A stretch of DNA of 64,000 nucleotides from Cercis canadensis (lineage: Eukaryota > Streptophyta > Magnoliopsida > Fabales > Fabaceae), in NCBI GenBank assembly GCA_003255065.1, contig QAOA01000580.1, positions 941,679 through 1,005,678 on the forward strand, read 5' to 3'. The position numbers were made by a program, and so were the translations under genes. Positions 49,359 to 60,829 of the stretch are shown here, one piece after another. The stretch's first letter is position 1. Each line of letters opens with the position of its first letter. Under the pieces are notes generated by a model. It did no database searches. It was not told where the DNA came from and was given only the letters and a program-made list of their open reading frames with translations.

Positions 49359-51074
49359 AGGATGACGTGACAAAATCAAGACATATAGTGAGATATACCC
49401 ATTTTTTTGGTCAAAGTCAAACACTGGAAACAGCTTTCCGCTTTGTTTTGGGTCCATAGCTCTCATGGTCTTCAAAAATAAGCTAGTAATTATCTAGCCA
49501 GACAAGGAAATTGGAATCTTCGCTTACCTCATTGATTACGTCTAATACACTGGGATTCTACGAGGGAGGATGCTGGGTTAGCCTTGCCTAGAGCTAGAAG
49601 GTGTGGTTATTAGTTCTTGTTTCTTATTTTGTGTTGGGTGTTTTAGCTCCCTAACTCACAAAAAATATAGTTTTTAAGAATACTGTTATTATTTTTTTAA
49701 TTAGTAAGCTAAGTTTTTTAATATTGAGAAAATCAAACTTGGAATTCCTAATTAGTTCGATTGCATGAAAAATAGTACTATACCACTTACAGATTAATCA
49801 CATTTTAGTGTCAGTCGACTGTGATTATTCAAGTTGTATAAATTTACATATACTATGAATAAATAATTAAGCAATTATCAGTACTTATTGTACACAGTTT
49901 TCATCACAACTTGTACATAAATGACATAATTGATAAAATTTGAGTTTGAAAGTTTTACTTAAAAGTTTTTTTTTTTTTTTTTACTTTAGCTCAAATTCTT
50001 TCATATGTATTATTTTTGTAAATTTATAATATGTGTTTTATTTATGTATATATCACTATTTCTTTTTTACTAAGATATATATCACTATTCTTCCTCATTT
50101 ATGAATGCTATTAACTAATATTAGTTGAAAAATGATTATTGCACATTAATAAATATTCATTTTGTCTCCCATTAGTTTAGTTGCCAAAATTTGAACTACA
50201 CAAGAAATTGAAAAATGAAGTTAGCATTACTTATATTAGCTGCGGATGCGTGTATGTTACCATTTGCTCAAGTTGGGTAACGCTTACCCTTTGCTGCATG
50301 CTTTCTAGACGTAGAGGTAGAGTCACTGTATTAATGTGAAGTTGTTGAAGTGGTGACATATGCTATAGTATTGCTTCCAACTTAGATAGACTTTATTGGT
50401 TAGTGGCCTTCTAGATATTCTGTCTATGGTTTTTGGTTCCCCGGATTTTAATGACAACTTGGAGACCACATGAGATATTCTGTCTACGAATCCATATATA
50501 GTTAATTAGTTATATACTTATATGTGATATATTTGGACGTAGGAGTATATATAATTGAAATCTTCATAAAAATACAATAATTTTATTGTTAGGTGATTAT
50601 CAACTTAACTTGTATACCTCGACTTGAAACTTACGTTTTTGTCCGTGTGCGTGTGCGTGTGGAAGTCAACCTCGACCTAAAATTTCGGTAGAAAAAAGAG
50701 AAAAACCTCCACCTAAAATTTAATATAGTTTCATTCTAGACATAATGAATCCTTAAAATGTCAATCTCTGCCCATTAGACAATGTTAATTGCTATTATCA
50801 CCAAAGCTTGACATTATATAATTAATTATTCCATTAATGTATTGGTCTATTCTATTTATATATATATATATTTTTATTTTTGTNTTTAATAACAAAAATA
50901 TTATCGTGTCAACTCTTGCATATAACTTTCTTTAGTTGATCTCAAAGGCCCACTTCTTACATCCACTTAATACATTCAAAAATAAAAATTTCCTCAGGTG
51001 CTTGTCAGTGACTCAAACCTTAGCTAATTTGAATAAATTTATTATATCTTAAAAATAATTTACAAAGTCTCTCT
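49359..51074. other. AT-rich intergenic region
   Basis: No gene, RNA gene or complete element recognised. An N lies at 50884 in AT-rich sequence. Confidence 0.5.
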
Positions 51075-51080
51075 TATAAA
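51075..51080 (+). promoter_or_regulatory. TATA box of the WAKL20-like gene
   Basis: TATAAA lies 42-47 bases before the ATG at 51122. This predicts a very short 5' UTR of roughly 15 bases, with a pyrimidine-rich start region CTCTTTCTCTGTCTG. Confidence 0.55.
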
Positions 51081-51121
51081 GTCACAACCAAACGCTCTTT
51101 CTCTGTCTGTATATACTCTCA

Positions 51122-53003
51122 ATGGAGACGAAACCTGAGCTCCTCCTGTTCACGGCGGCGCTGCTATTATGCGCCGGGTATGGAATGTCCCTGACACGCT
51201 GCCCCGATTGTGGAAACACCACAGTACCGTACCCACTCAGCACCGCATCCAGCTGCGGTGACCCTTCCTACAAGGTCCGGTGCAGCTCCGGGTCACTCAT
51301 TTTCGACACACTGAACAACTCCTACCCGATTGAATCCATCAATCCACAATCTCAACGCCTAGTGATCCGACCCGCCAGCCTCATTTCCAACACCTGCATC
51401 ACTACCGATAAAATCTACCAGGGTATCCAGCTCAACAATACCCTCCCCTTCAACATTACCAGCAGCAACACCATCATGTACCTCAACTGCACCAATACGC
51501 TGCTGCAATCGCCGTTGAATTGCTCGTCGGCGAGCTTGTGCCACACCTACATCAACAGCACCAGAGACGCCACGTTATGCGAGGACACGGCGCTGTGCTG
51601 CACGTACAGGGCGGGTGGTTCGAGCAATTCATACCAGATTCGGGTCAGGGATGTGGGCTGTAGCGCTTACTCCAGTTTTGTGAATTTGGACCCAACTTTG
51701 CCGGTGAACCGGTGGCCTGAACCGGGGTTGGAGATTCAGTGGGTGTCGCCGCGGGAATCCATTTGTGGGTCCCAGGCAGATTGTAATGAAGGGAACTCCA
51801 CCTGTGGGTCCGACCCATCGAGTAATGGGATCAAGAGGTGCTTCTGTAACTCCGGACTTGTGTGGGACCCTATCAATGGGACGTGCGCTGAAAGTGAGTT
51901 GAATAGGATAACTTTGAATTGTTTTGTCTTTTTCCTTTTTCTAATTTGTTACAATCGTTGACTAATGCTTAGAGATTGGGTTTGACTTGTCATACAGAAA
52001 TTACGTGTCAAAGTCCTGGTGGTTGTGGCAGCTCAACGGATCATACGGCATTAATTGCAGGTATTCCCAAAAAAATAAAATTATTTTCCCTTTTTATTTT
52101 TTTTTATGTGATTCTTTATGTTTTTTTTTATCAAAAACTTAAATAATATAAAACACAATCTTAATTTCATAAATATTATATTTTTAAAATTATTTATACT
52201 AATATTGTCGTTTTCGTGATGTAATTGTGCACAATACATGTGATGTAATTGTGCATATTGCGTCACTAATAAAATGTCGCACGTCATTTGCCAAATGACA
52301 TTACCATAAGAGCAAATGACGTTACCAAGAAGGAGATGCAATTTGCCTAATTTTAGCTTCAGATATTATTAAAAAAAGGAAAACGACAGTATTGGTAAAA
52401 ATAGTTTGGAAAGTATGATATTTATAAAATTAAGATTGAATTTTTTATTATTTATTTTTTTGATCACATTTTTTGGATGCAGATAAGTAAATAATACAAT
52501 GCTTCACATAATTTGTCCCATTGCATGCACATAATACCATGAATAGTGATTCATTTCAGCCCACATTCTATAATCTCTGATTCTTGGGTAATAATGAAGC
52601 TTTGACTTTGACGTAGATTACATACTTGTAAATACTATTGATTTCAGAGAAAATTTTCTATTAATTATCCACAGCATTTGTCTTTGCAATGTGCTAATAA
52701 GTGTGCTCTACAACACTTAATAGTGAGCTCTACAACACACAAATATTTGCATATAACAAAGGTCGTGCATAGTGCATAGGGGTTTGAAATTAAACCAGAT
52801 GCTATATTTCTATTTGTTTGATGTAAAGCAACATATTATATTTGGCTACACAATTTTTGATTAATTCTATCACTCAATGAAATGTTTCAAGATATTTTGT
52901 TTATAAATACGATCTAATGTGAACACAGTTCTGGATATGATCATTGTTATATTTCGTCCATTGAGGAATAATCTCATATCACTATTTCAGTGATTTTGTG
53001 TAC

Positions 53004-53034
<31 letters not shown>

Positions 53035-54283
53035 NTTTTTTTTTTTTTTTTTCTTCTTAATATTAACTTTCTCAATAACAAATTTCATACTCTTTCAGTC
53101 TTTCTCCACTTTTACTTGGATGGCATAGTAAGTTTAGAATTGCTCCTCACAAATCAAGTTTGAAGTAATTTTGAGGCTGCTACCTGCTAGAAGTAAATGT
53201 GGAGTGCAAATTTGTGCAGGTTTAACCTGCGGGGTTGCTGCAGCACTCATCATGGCTACCATTGCCTTTGTACTCTACAAACGCCACAGGCGCATCAAGG
53301 AAGCACAAAGACGCCTAGTCAGAGAGCGCGAAGAGATCCTAAATGCGAGTGGTGGAGGCAGAGCTGCAAAGCTTTTCACAGGCAAAGAGCTCAAGAAAGC
53401 AACAAATGACTTCTCTAGAGATCGCCTTCTTGGTGCTGGCGGCTATGGTGAAGTCTACAAAGGCATCCTTGAAGACGGCACTGTTGTAGCAGTGAAATGT
53501 GCCAAGCTTGGAAATGCCAAAGGCACTGACCAAGTCCTCAATGAGGTTCGCATTTTGTGCCAAGTCAACCACCGCAACCTTGTGGGCCTCCTTGGTTGCT
53601 GTGTGGAACTAGAGCAGCCCACATTGGTGTATGAATTCATAGAGACTGGCAATCTTCTTGATCATCTGCAGGGCTACAAGCCTAAAGGGCGCGGCCACCT
53701 TTCGTGGTTACATCGCCTTCGAATTGCACATGACACAGCTGACGGTCTTGCTTACCTTCACTTCTTGGCTGTGCCTCCTATATACCATAGAGATGTTAAG
53801 TCTAGTAACATTCTTCTTGATGGCAAGCTCAATGCTAAAGTTTCAGATTTTGGGTTATCTAGGTTGGCTCAAACGGATTTGAGTCATATCTCAACTTGTG
53901 CTCAGGGGACTCTTGGGTATCTTGATCCTGAATATTACAGGAACTACCAATTGACTGATAAGAGTGATGTTTACAGTTTCGGGGTGGTGTTGTTGGAGCT
54001 GTTGACAGCGCAGAGGGCAATTGATTTTGACAGGGCGGCAGATGATGTGAACTTGGCAGTTTATGTGCAGAGGATAGTGGAGGAAGAGAAATTGATGGAT
54101 GTCATTGATCCAATGTTGAGAAATGGAGCTAACACCGTCGAGCTGGAGACTATGAAAGCTCTGGCATTTCTGGCATTGGGATGCTTGGAGGAACGTAGAC
54201 AGAACCGGCCTTCAATGAAAGAAGTAGCAGAGGAGATCGAATATATCATTAGTATTGCCACAGCAAAGGATGCAGAGAAGTAG
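51122..54283 (+). CDS. WAKL20: Wall-associated receptor kinase-like protein (WAKL20-like)
   Basis: Three coding exons: 51122-51893, 51998-52060 and 53220-54283, phase-consistent, giving 632 aa. Residues 1-24 are a signal peptide. The cysteine-rich wall-binding region starts CPDCGNTTVPYPLSTASSCG (GUB_WAK type), with many N-glycosylation sites, and a Cys-rich segment follows (ICGSQADCNEGNSTCGSD). Exon 3 opens with a transmembrane helix (GLTCGVAAALIMATIAFVLY) and a basic stop-transfer. The kinase is complete: GAGGYGEVYKG, VAVKCAK, HRDVKSSNILL, DFGLSR, GTLGYLDPEYY and SDVYSFGVVLLEL. It is expected at the plasma membrane as an active Ser/Thr kinase sensing the cell wall. Intron 2 has an N in a long T-run (53035). 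Confidence 0.92.
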
Positions 54284-54592
54284 TTTCTTTCGGTGTTGCT
54301 ATTGGGAGAGTATATTAAGTCAAGTTTTGTTTATATAGTTTCTTTTTAGGATTTCGTATGTAGTAATGAGTGATGATCTTGTTTTTGGTTTTGAAGTAGT
54401 AATTGGTGGTTATTGTGTATATTCACGTGTAATGTATTACCTTTATATGAATGAAAAGAAGTTTTGCTTTAAAGACGATTTGCCAACACAATTTTTACAT
54501 CCTTGTTCTGCTCAGCTGAAACATGAGATAATTCATGTTTTAAAATGACATTGATTCCATTCATTTCATTTTAAGTCTTCATATAACTGGTG

Positions 54593-55517
54593 CTATTGGT
54601 TTGGTTGCCTTGGAGCTGGCTTAAGTTTCAATATACTATGATAACAATGCCACAGCAGAGCTGCAGGAGATGGTGGTAGAGTTGGAGGCAGTGCCCCTGC
54701 ATCACCTTGTACGGTAATCACAAGCTTCTGGCCAGCGTTGCAGTGGCCGGCAACACCACATATGTACCATTTTCTGCCAGGAGTTGCCAACACAATGATA
54801 TCACTTCCACTACTCAATGCTTCGCTTTGTGGAGGAACAGCACAATTTTGGAATTGTGTTCCGTTCACTTTGAACACATTGTGTTCTCCAAAGTCATAGT
54901 TGAATACTACAAAATTCAACTTGGGAAGATAAGAAAAACACAAGCTAACCTCTTTAAACATTTTTAATGTAAATATTGCCAATTGCATAACTCTTAAATG
55001 CCCAACCATGTCCAACTGATCCTGTGACTGCTTTGCTTTTGAGTTTAAAAGAAAAAAGTTTAAGGGAACCCATTTGTTTTCTTAATATTGTCAGCAAATT
55101 CATGTCTTTAAACATTGTGTAATTAACATTACTCTTGCTAATCAAAATCAATCATGAATAAAATAGAAGGCATCGACACAAGGTGGAGAGAATAGTTTTG
55201 TTTAATTTTACAATCACTTTTTTAGAGACTCATAATCAGTATATTTTATAAAAAAAACTAACCACATATCATTCTTCACATGTACTGTAATTCTTCACTA
55301 TCTCATATATGAATAATGTAGCAAATGCAAACTATGATTTGATGAGCTTACCTAGTGTGTCTCCAGCTCGGAAGGTCTTGTCTGCAGCCTAAGCTTGGTA
55401 ATCAAACCCAACTATCCATCCTTGTTCATCCCCAACTATGAACTTCTTTGCCATAGCAATGGTTGGGAGCAAGATGGTGGCAATGACCCCAAGCATGCCA
55501 AAACGGGAAACAGCCAT
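54593..55517 (-). pseudogene. Phytocyanin (blue copper protein) gene with in-frame stop
   Basis: Two exons: 55517-55352 and 54906-54593, GT-AG, phase-consistent. The protein would begin with a signal peptide (MAVSRFGMLGVIATILLPT), then the cupredoxin start KKFIVGDEQGWIVGFDYQA. Codon 43 is TAG (55391-55389) where phytocyanins have a conserved Trp (TGG), and the frame then resumes AADKTFRAGDTL. Exon 2 is intact: VFNYDFGEHNVFKVNG, TPGRKWYICGVAGHCNAGQK. The copper ligands are His (EHNVF), Cys (YICGV), His (GHC) and Gln (GQK), a Gln-axial, stellacyanin-like set instead of Met. A single G-to-A change explains the loss. It could be a recent pseudogene, an allele, or a sequencing error. Confidence 0.8.
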
Positions 55518-57013
55518 ATTAGACAATTCACTTTCTTTCTGTAATCCTCTATGTTATGTTTCATGGCAATCATAGAATGAAATTAACATATTTATAGTGC
55601 TTTGGTGAAGAGGAGTGCAAGAAAAGAGCTCCTATATTTTGTGTTCGAGACACAAGACGGCTTAGGACAAAGACAACATTCTATGAGGTTTCGACTGAAA
55701 CCATATAAACGGCCGGTCGTTTATGTCACCCTCTTCTTCACATTGGGTTGGGCTTTTCATCTTGTTTAGGCCCGTAGCAGGCCCAATAGGGGAGTGTGGC
55801 TAGTGGTTACCGCCTATGATTACATATCCAACTCATTTTTTCATATAGTTCAAGCCCAAACAAAAACTCATTTTTCATGGATTACTAATTTGTGCACAAT
55901 CTTCTATCCACAGTTCTATAAAAATTATAGAGATAACTTCACCTAATTTTTCGTCTACAGAGCTCAAAAATTGTGGATCTTTCTTTTAATTGGAAGTAGT
56001 ATGAAAGTTTTGACATAACAAACACTTTCTAGATAGTACGTCACAATTTTAATGTAAAAGTATAACAAACTTCTACAAGTTACTAATAAAACTCTTTTGA
56101 GATTTTAGAAATTTGTTGGTAAGATATTTCACGTGAACTTTACCTTTACGTAAACATTATCTTTAATTTTGGCACAGTTTAAATGGTTTTGAAATTTCTC
56201 GAAAACAAAAGAAAAAACTTAAATTTTGAGTAATAATAATTAAAAAAAAAAAAAAGAATAGAGCTTTAAACCTCATTTATGGTCGGTTCAATAAAATAGG
56301 CACTGAAGTTGCTCTAGTTGTTTCAATTCATAGGCATATACTATCATATGGTTTCCTATCTACTTCATCCATTGTCTGTAATAACGTTTTTACTGAAACA
56401 TAACAATTAGGAATTATTCCATGAAAGCGATGTTAGGCCTAGCTGTCTTTTTTAATTCTCTCCTGGAATATCTGGAAGCAAATTGGAATTTTTTTCACTG
56501 TGGAAGGTGCTTTTGGCTCCATATTGCTGCCAACTTTCCAACTCCACATTCAACAGCTTCAAAAAGGCAGTCTTAGACCATTAATTGGGCTTTCCTTTTC
56601 ATATTATCAATTGTGATGTGATGTAACTTAACAAAATTGCGATCGCAATTTACAATTGATGATCAATGATCAACACACAAATTATAATGGGGCTATGAAT
56701 TTTCAAATTAATTTACATGACTCTTATTGCTCCAGCTACCTCCACTTTCTGTGTTCAATTTTTATTCATGAGTTCACGCTAGTCAATAGTGGTCTCTTAA
56801 ATATAATCAAGTGGATGGGATAATAAATATCAAAAATGATTTTGTGTTGGACTTAGAGTGTGAATGGGTCATTTTTTATTAGTATATTATATTATATTTT
56901 ACAATCTCCAACATCATATTTAAACAACATATAAGTTTATTATAAACAGTCCTTTTTTAATAAGTAATATGTGTTACTGTAAATTTTTATTGAGACTTAT
57001 GATATATCCTGAC
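55518..57013. other. Intergenic region
   Basis: Upstream flank of the phytocyanin gene; no gene seen. Confidence 0.5.
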
Positions 57014-57370
57014 TTTAGAATTGAGTAATTTTCTATCACCTTAAACTTTTGATTACAAAAAAAAATATTTAAGAAACATGTACATCCTTAACACCCAATC
57101 CTTTCCAAATACGACATGGTTTTATATTCTTGGGAGAATTTAACATTAGCAAGCAAAAATATTTTATAATGTAGGAGGTGCATTTACATNCTTGATTTAG
57201 AATTGAGTAATTTTCTATCACCTTAAACTTTTGATTACAAAAAAAATATTTAAGAAACATGTACATCCTTAACACCCAATCCTTTCCAAATACGACATGG
57301 TTTTATATTCTTGGGAGAATTTAACATTAGCAAGCAAAAATATTTTATAATGTAGGAGGTGCATTTACAT
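57014..57370 (+). repeat. Direct duplication of about 175 bp around an N (57190)
   Basis: TTTAGAATTGAGTAATTTTC through GGAGGTGCATTTACAT occurs at 57014-57189 and again at 57196-57370, essentially identical, with the N and a few bases between. Confidence 0.92.
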
Positions 57371-58059
57371 CAAGCAATTGCACTGTCCATTTTTGCCAAA
57401 ACCAAAAGATGCCGCAGTGTACTCTTCAATTCATTGCTGGCACTTTGGCTAAGTAACGTTATTAGTGATTAATGGGAAGAAATGCCACCAGCTACCACAT
57501 GAATTGGATTGACTTGTGTGCTGTATAATCAAGCTCAAAGCATATTTTAATAATAATAATTGACAGCTTAAAATATTATATACACACGTCTCAGTTAATT
57601 AGTAGCTCAAAAAAAAAAAAGAAATTTGAGATTAAAGATTCCAAGTTCAAAACTTTACTAATTACTAGTAGTTTTTTTTTTATATATAAATGAATAATTA
57701 ATATTATACATATGTTATTTATATGTATGACATCATTGTTGATTGTTACGTCTCGGATATGAAATTCTTATTTAAATTATCACTCACCGAACTATTTAAA
57801 CTGAGTATAGATAACTCTTTTTTCGTTATTAATCAAATATCCACGGAAAACACAAAGCAAGTGGCCTATACAAGTACAAAGGATGAATACGTCAAAATAA
57901 GATATAAGTATTCTCCTCAATATATTACATTTAAAGGATAAAAGAAATTTATGCCTCAAATTATCTATCCACACGATGTCACAATTAAAACAGGCAATGA
58001 TTATTGTAGATACTTGGTTAATTATCCCAAGAGATAGTTGTCTAATTAAAAACAATGTG

Positions 58060-58450
58060 AGCCTACCCCCATCTTAGAGGGGGTAGCGTTACTCTCCCCT
58101 TCAGTTGGATGGTTTGGGTGAGACCCACCTAGTAATTTTAGTGTCATTGCAAATATTTCAAAAAATTGAGTCATCCAATATGTGTCAAAATACATAGTTC
58201 CTTATAAAATGCAAGAACGATATAATATAGGAAAACGTGTCAGAAAATAATTTGTTCAGTTTACTTTTTGACATATCTTTTTTATATCATACATTTCTTA
58301 CATTTTATAAATAATTGTGTATTCTGACACATATTAAGTGACTCAATTTTTTGAGATTTTTACAATAACACTAAAATCACAATATAAGTCTCACTTAATT
58401 GAAGATGAGAGTAGTACTATCCCCATCTAAAAGGGAGTTACATAGCTCTC
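58060..58450. repeat. MITE, family 1, copy 2
   Basis: Inverted-repeat element. Left-half words ATTGAGTCATCCAATATGTG and TAGTGTCATTG are mirrored by CACATATTAAGTGACTCAAT and CAATAACACTA on the right. ACCCCCTCTAAGATGGGG (left, complement) matches ATCCCCATCTAAAAGGGA (right). Confidence 0.72.
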
Positions 58451-58627
58451 ACCTAAAAAAAAATTATAATTATATATAGGACAAAAAGCACACTCCCACT
58501 TTGCTCTTGTAAACCTAACTTAATAATCTTCCTTTAGCAATCAGACTTCGGAAGAACCTGATTAAGTTCCTCATACCATCTAGAGACCACTTTTTGTCCG
58601 TACAAACTACAAACCTTCCATGAGGAG

Positions 58628-58917
58628 CTTGATTTTCATATCATAACTATAAAATAAGATAAGTATCATTGCCATTCAGAAACACACATGCTCAAGTTTT
58701 CCCTCCAACTCCAAGAAAAATGATGAGAAATGATGATGTCCTAGAAACTTCTTCCATTTTTTTAATTATNAGGATCTTGATTTTCATATCATAACTATAA
58801 AATAAGATAAGTATCATTGCCATTCAGAAACACACATGCTCAAGTTTTCCCTCCAACTCCAAGAAAAATGATGAGAAATGATGATGTCCTAGAAACTTCT
58901 TCCATTTTTTTAATTAT
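58628..58917 (+). repeat. Direct duplication of 142 bp around an N (58770)
   Basis: CTTGATTTTCATATCATAAC through TTTTTTTAATTAT is present at 58628-58769 and 58776-58917, with no difference noticed. Confidence 0.93.
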
Positions 58918-59687
58918 AATTTATACCCAAGTAATCTTAAACATGAATTATACTAATTGCAATTTTCGTTCTCCAAATTGGCATGTTATGAATACAATTG
59001 AAAAAGGGTTTTGATGCAAATCTATGTTAAAAGCAACTACAATGATATTTGAGTGATGAACACATTGAAAGCTATAATGTTGCATTTTCTGTTGCCAAGT
59101 ACACGAGGAGGGGATTGAGAAAAAGCCTTAAATACAATATTGATTACCATTACTTTATATAACTCATTATTCTCAAGTAAACCATGATTATCAGACAGAG
59201 AGTAAACTTTTTTTGGCCCTTAATTAAAGATGTACTCAGACTGGGAAAGGGTCGAAAGGCATCTTTAGAGTTCAGAAAGGTTGCTGATTGGCAATCACCA
59301 TAATTAACAATCAAAATAAGGATTTTTAAATAATAAAAGTGTAAGCCGCCCAATGTCTCAACTCAAAAGAGCAAGATGACCAAATCTATGACTTGTTACT
59401 TCGTCAAAGGGCACACACAAAATGTCAACGCGTATAGTTAGGTTTTTTTTACATGAAATCCTCCATCTGAGGCTTTGACTGCAATTTAAAGAAAACATAA
59501 AGGAATTTGAGCACCATTTTATTTACACCAAAGCCTTGAATATTCCAAAATCCTGATACTCCACTGATTTTATTTATTGCACTGGTTAAAAAATCAAACG
59601 CAACTTTCTTTTCTTTTTTTCATGTGAATTTCTGATCATTAATTTGTTGGTTCCGTAATGATCTTCATACTCTTTTAAGCTCTAAGG

Positions 59688-59689
<2 letters not shown>

Positions 59690-59719
<30 letters not shown>
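59690..59719. repeat. (TA)n microsatellite
   Basis: About fifteen TA units. Confidence 0.95.
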
Positions 59720-59722
<3 letters not shown>

Positions 59723-59870
59723 TGAAGGGGATGGGTGTGAGAGAATATGACATTAGCTGGAATCTACATGGTGTGTACTTGATACTTCGATGTCATGGAT
59801 GCTACCTTTTTTGGATCTTCTAGTTAAAGCAAAATATGTTAGAAGGTGAAGTGTTAAGATATCCTTTCTT

Positions 59871-60206
59871 TAGACGAGTCACATTACATCATTCTTTTAT
59901 TTAATTTTGGTGGCATTCATTTCTTAATTTTGTATTTGTTGTAAAGATCTTAAAAAATTAATTTACATAATGTGTGTTAAAATAATTTATTCCATGTAAA
60001 ATATAGAAAAAATGTCAAGAAAAAATATTAAAAAATAATGCAAAATAATAACTTTATTGATCTAATTAAACTTAAATTTTAATCCACATTATTATATGAC
60101 TTAATTTTTTAAGATATTTACAATAACACTAAATTTAAAAAATAAATCCTACCAAAACTCCTAACAAGGGATGATATAACACTATTCCTCTAAAAAAAAG
60201 TAACTC
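59871..60206. repeat. MITE, family 1, copy 3
   Basis: Right half contains GACTTAATTTTTTAAGATAT and TTTACAATAACACTAAATTT, matching the right halves of the other two copies; the left half mirrors it (TTGTTGTAAAGATCTTAAAA). It is more diverged and lies about 600 bases before the GMPP promoter. Confidence 0.6.
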
Positions 60207-60798
60207 AGCAAACACCATATTATAATTTGTATTTACCAAAAATAAAGGAGCAAAAACACAAAAGAACAAAGTATCCAAATAGAATATGCCTCTTTGACAA
60301 GAACCCACCATTAAGGTGGGGAAATTACAGGTAAATTATTGTCTCATATCATATGGTATGTTTGTCATGATTTCCTTTTTCTTTTATTTAGTTATTAGTA
60401 ATTACTAATTAGATTAAATTATCATCAGTAACAATTATTCTCTAATGATAATTTTGTTTTGTGCATCTCTTCATGTTTACCCTATAAATTGTTAAAAAAA
60501 GAAAAGGAATTTGAACATGGTAAAACCAGCATAATTGGATAATTAACTTAACTAGCATCATCATACTCAAATTCGGGGCTATCCGGTTGCTAAATGTAAG
60601 GTACAAGTACAACACCAAGATGTCAAATTCCGAAAGTAGTAGGAAGCATCACTGACGCTCATCCAAACAAAGCCTTACCTTCAGCACACGTGAAAGCGCT
60701 TCCTTCACTCCCACGTACGCCCACAAACAAACTTTATTTAATTTATTTATTCAAATCCGCAAAAAAAAATAAAAAAGACTGCGTTAGTTATTGGCGCG

Positions 60799-60807
60799 TA
60801 TATATAG
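60799..60807 (+). promoter_or_regulatory. TATA box of the GMPP gene
   Basis: TATATATAG follows GGCGCG and precedes a GC-richer leader. Transcription is expected to start near 60830. Confidence 0.55.
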
Positions 60808-60829
60808 ATGACACGGAGTCATCTCCTTC

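Noticed and set aside
51359..51544. Minus-strand frame over WAKL20 exon 1
   Set aside because: Antisense shadow of the receptor ectodomain coding sequence.
54593..55517. Link between TCF1 and the nearby phytocyanin, since TCF1 acts through a blue-copper-binding protein gene in Arabidopsis
   Set aside because: Proximity is probably coincidence; the gene here carries a stop codon and no shared regulatory sequence was identified.
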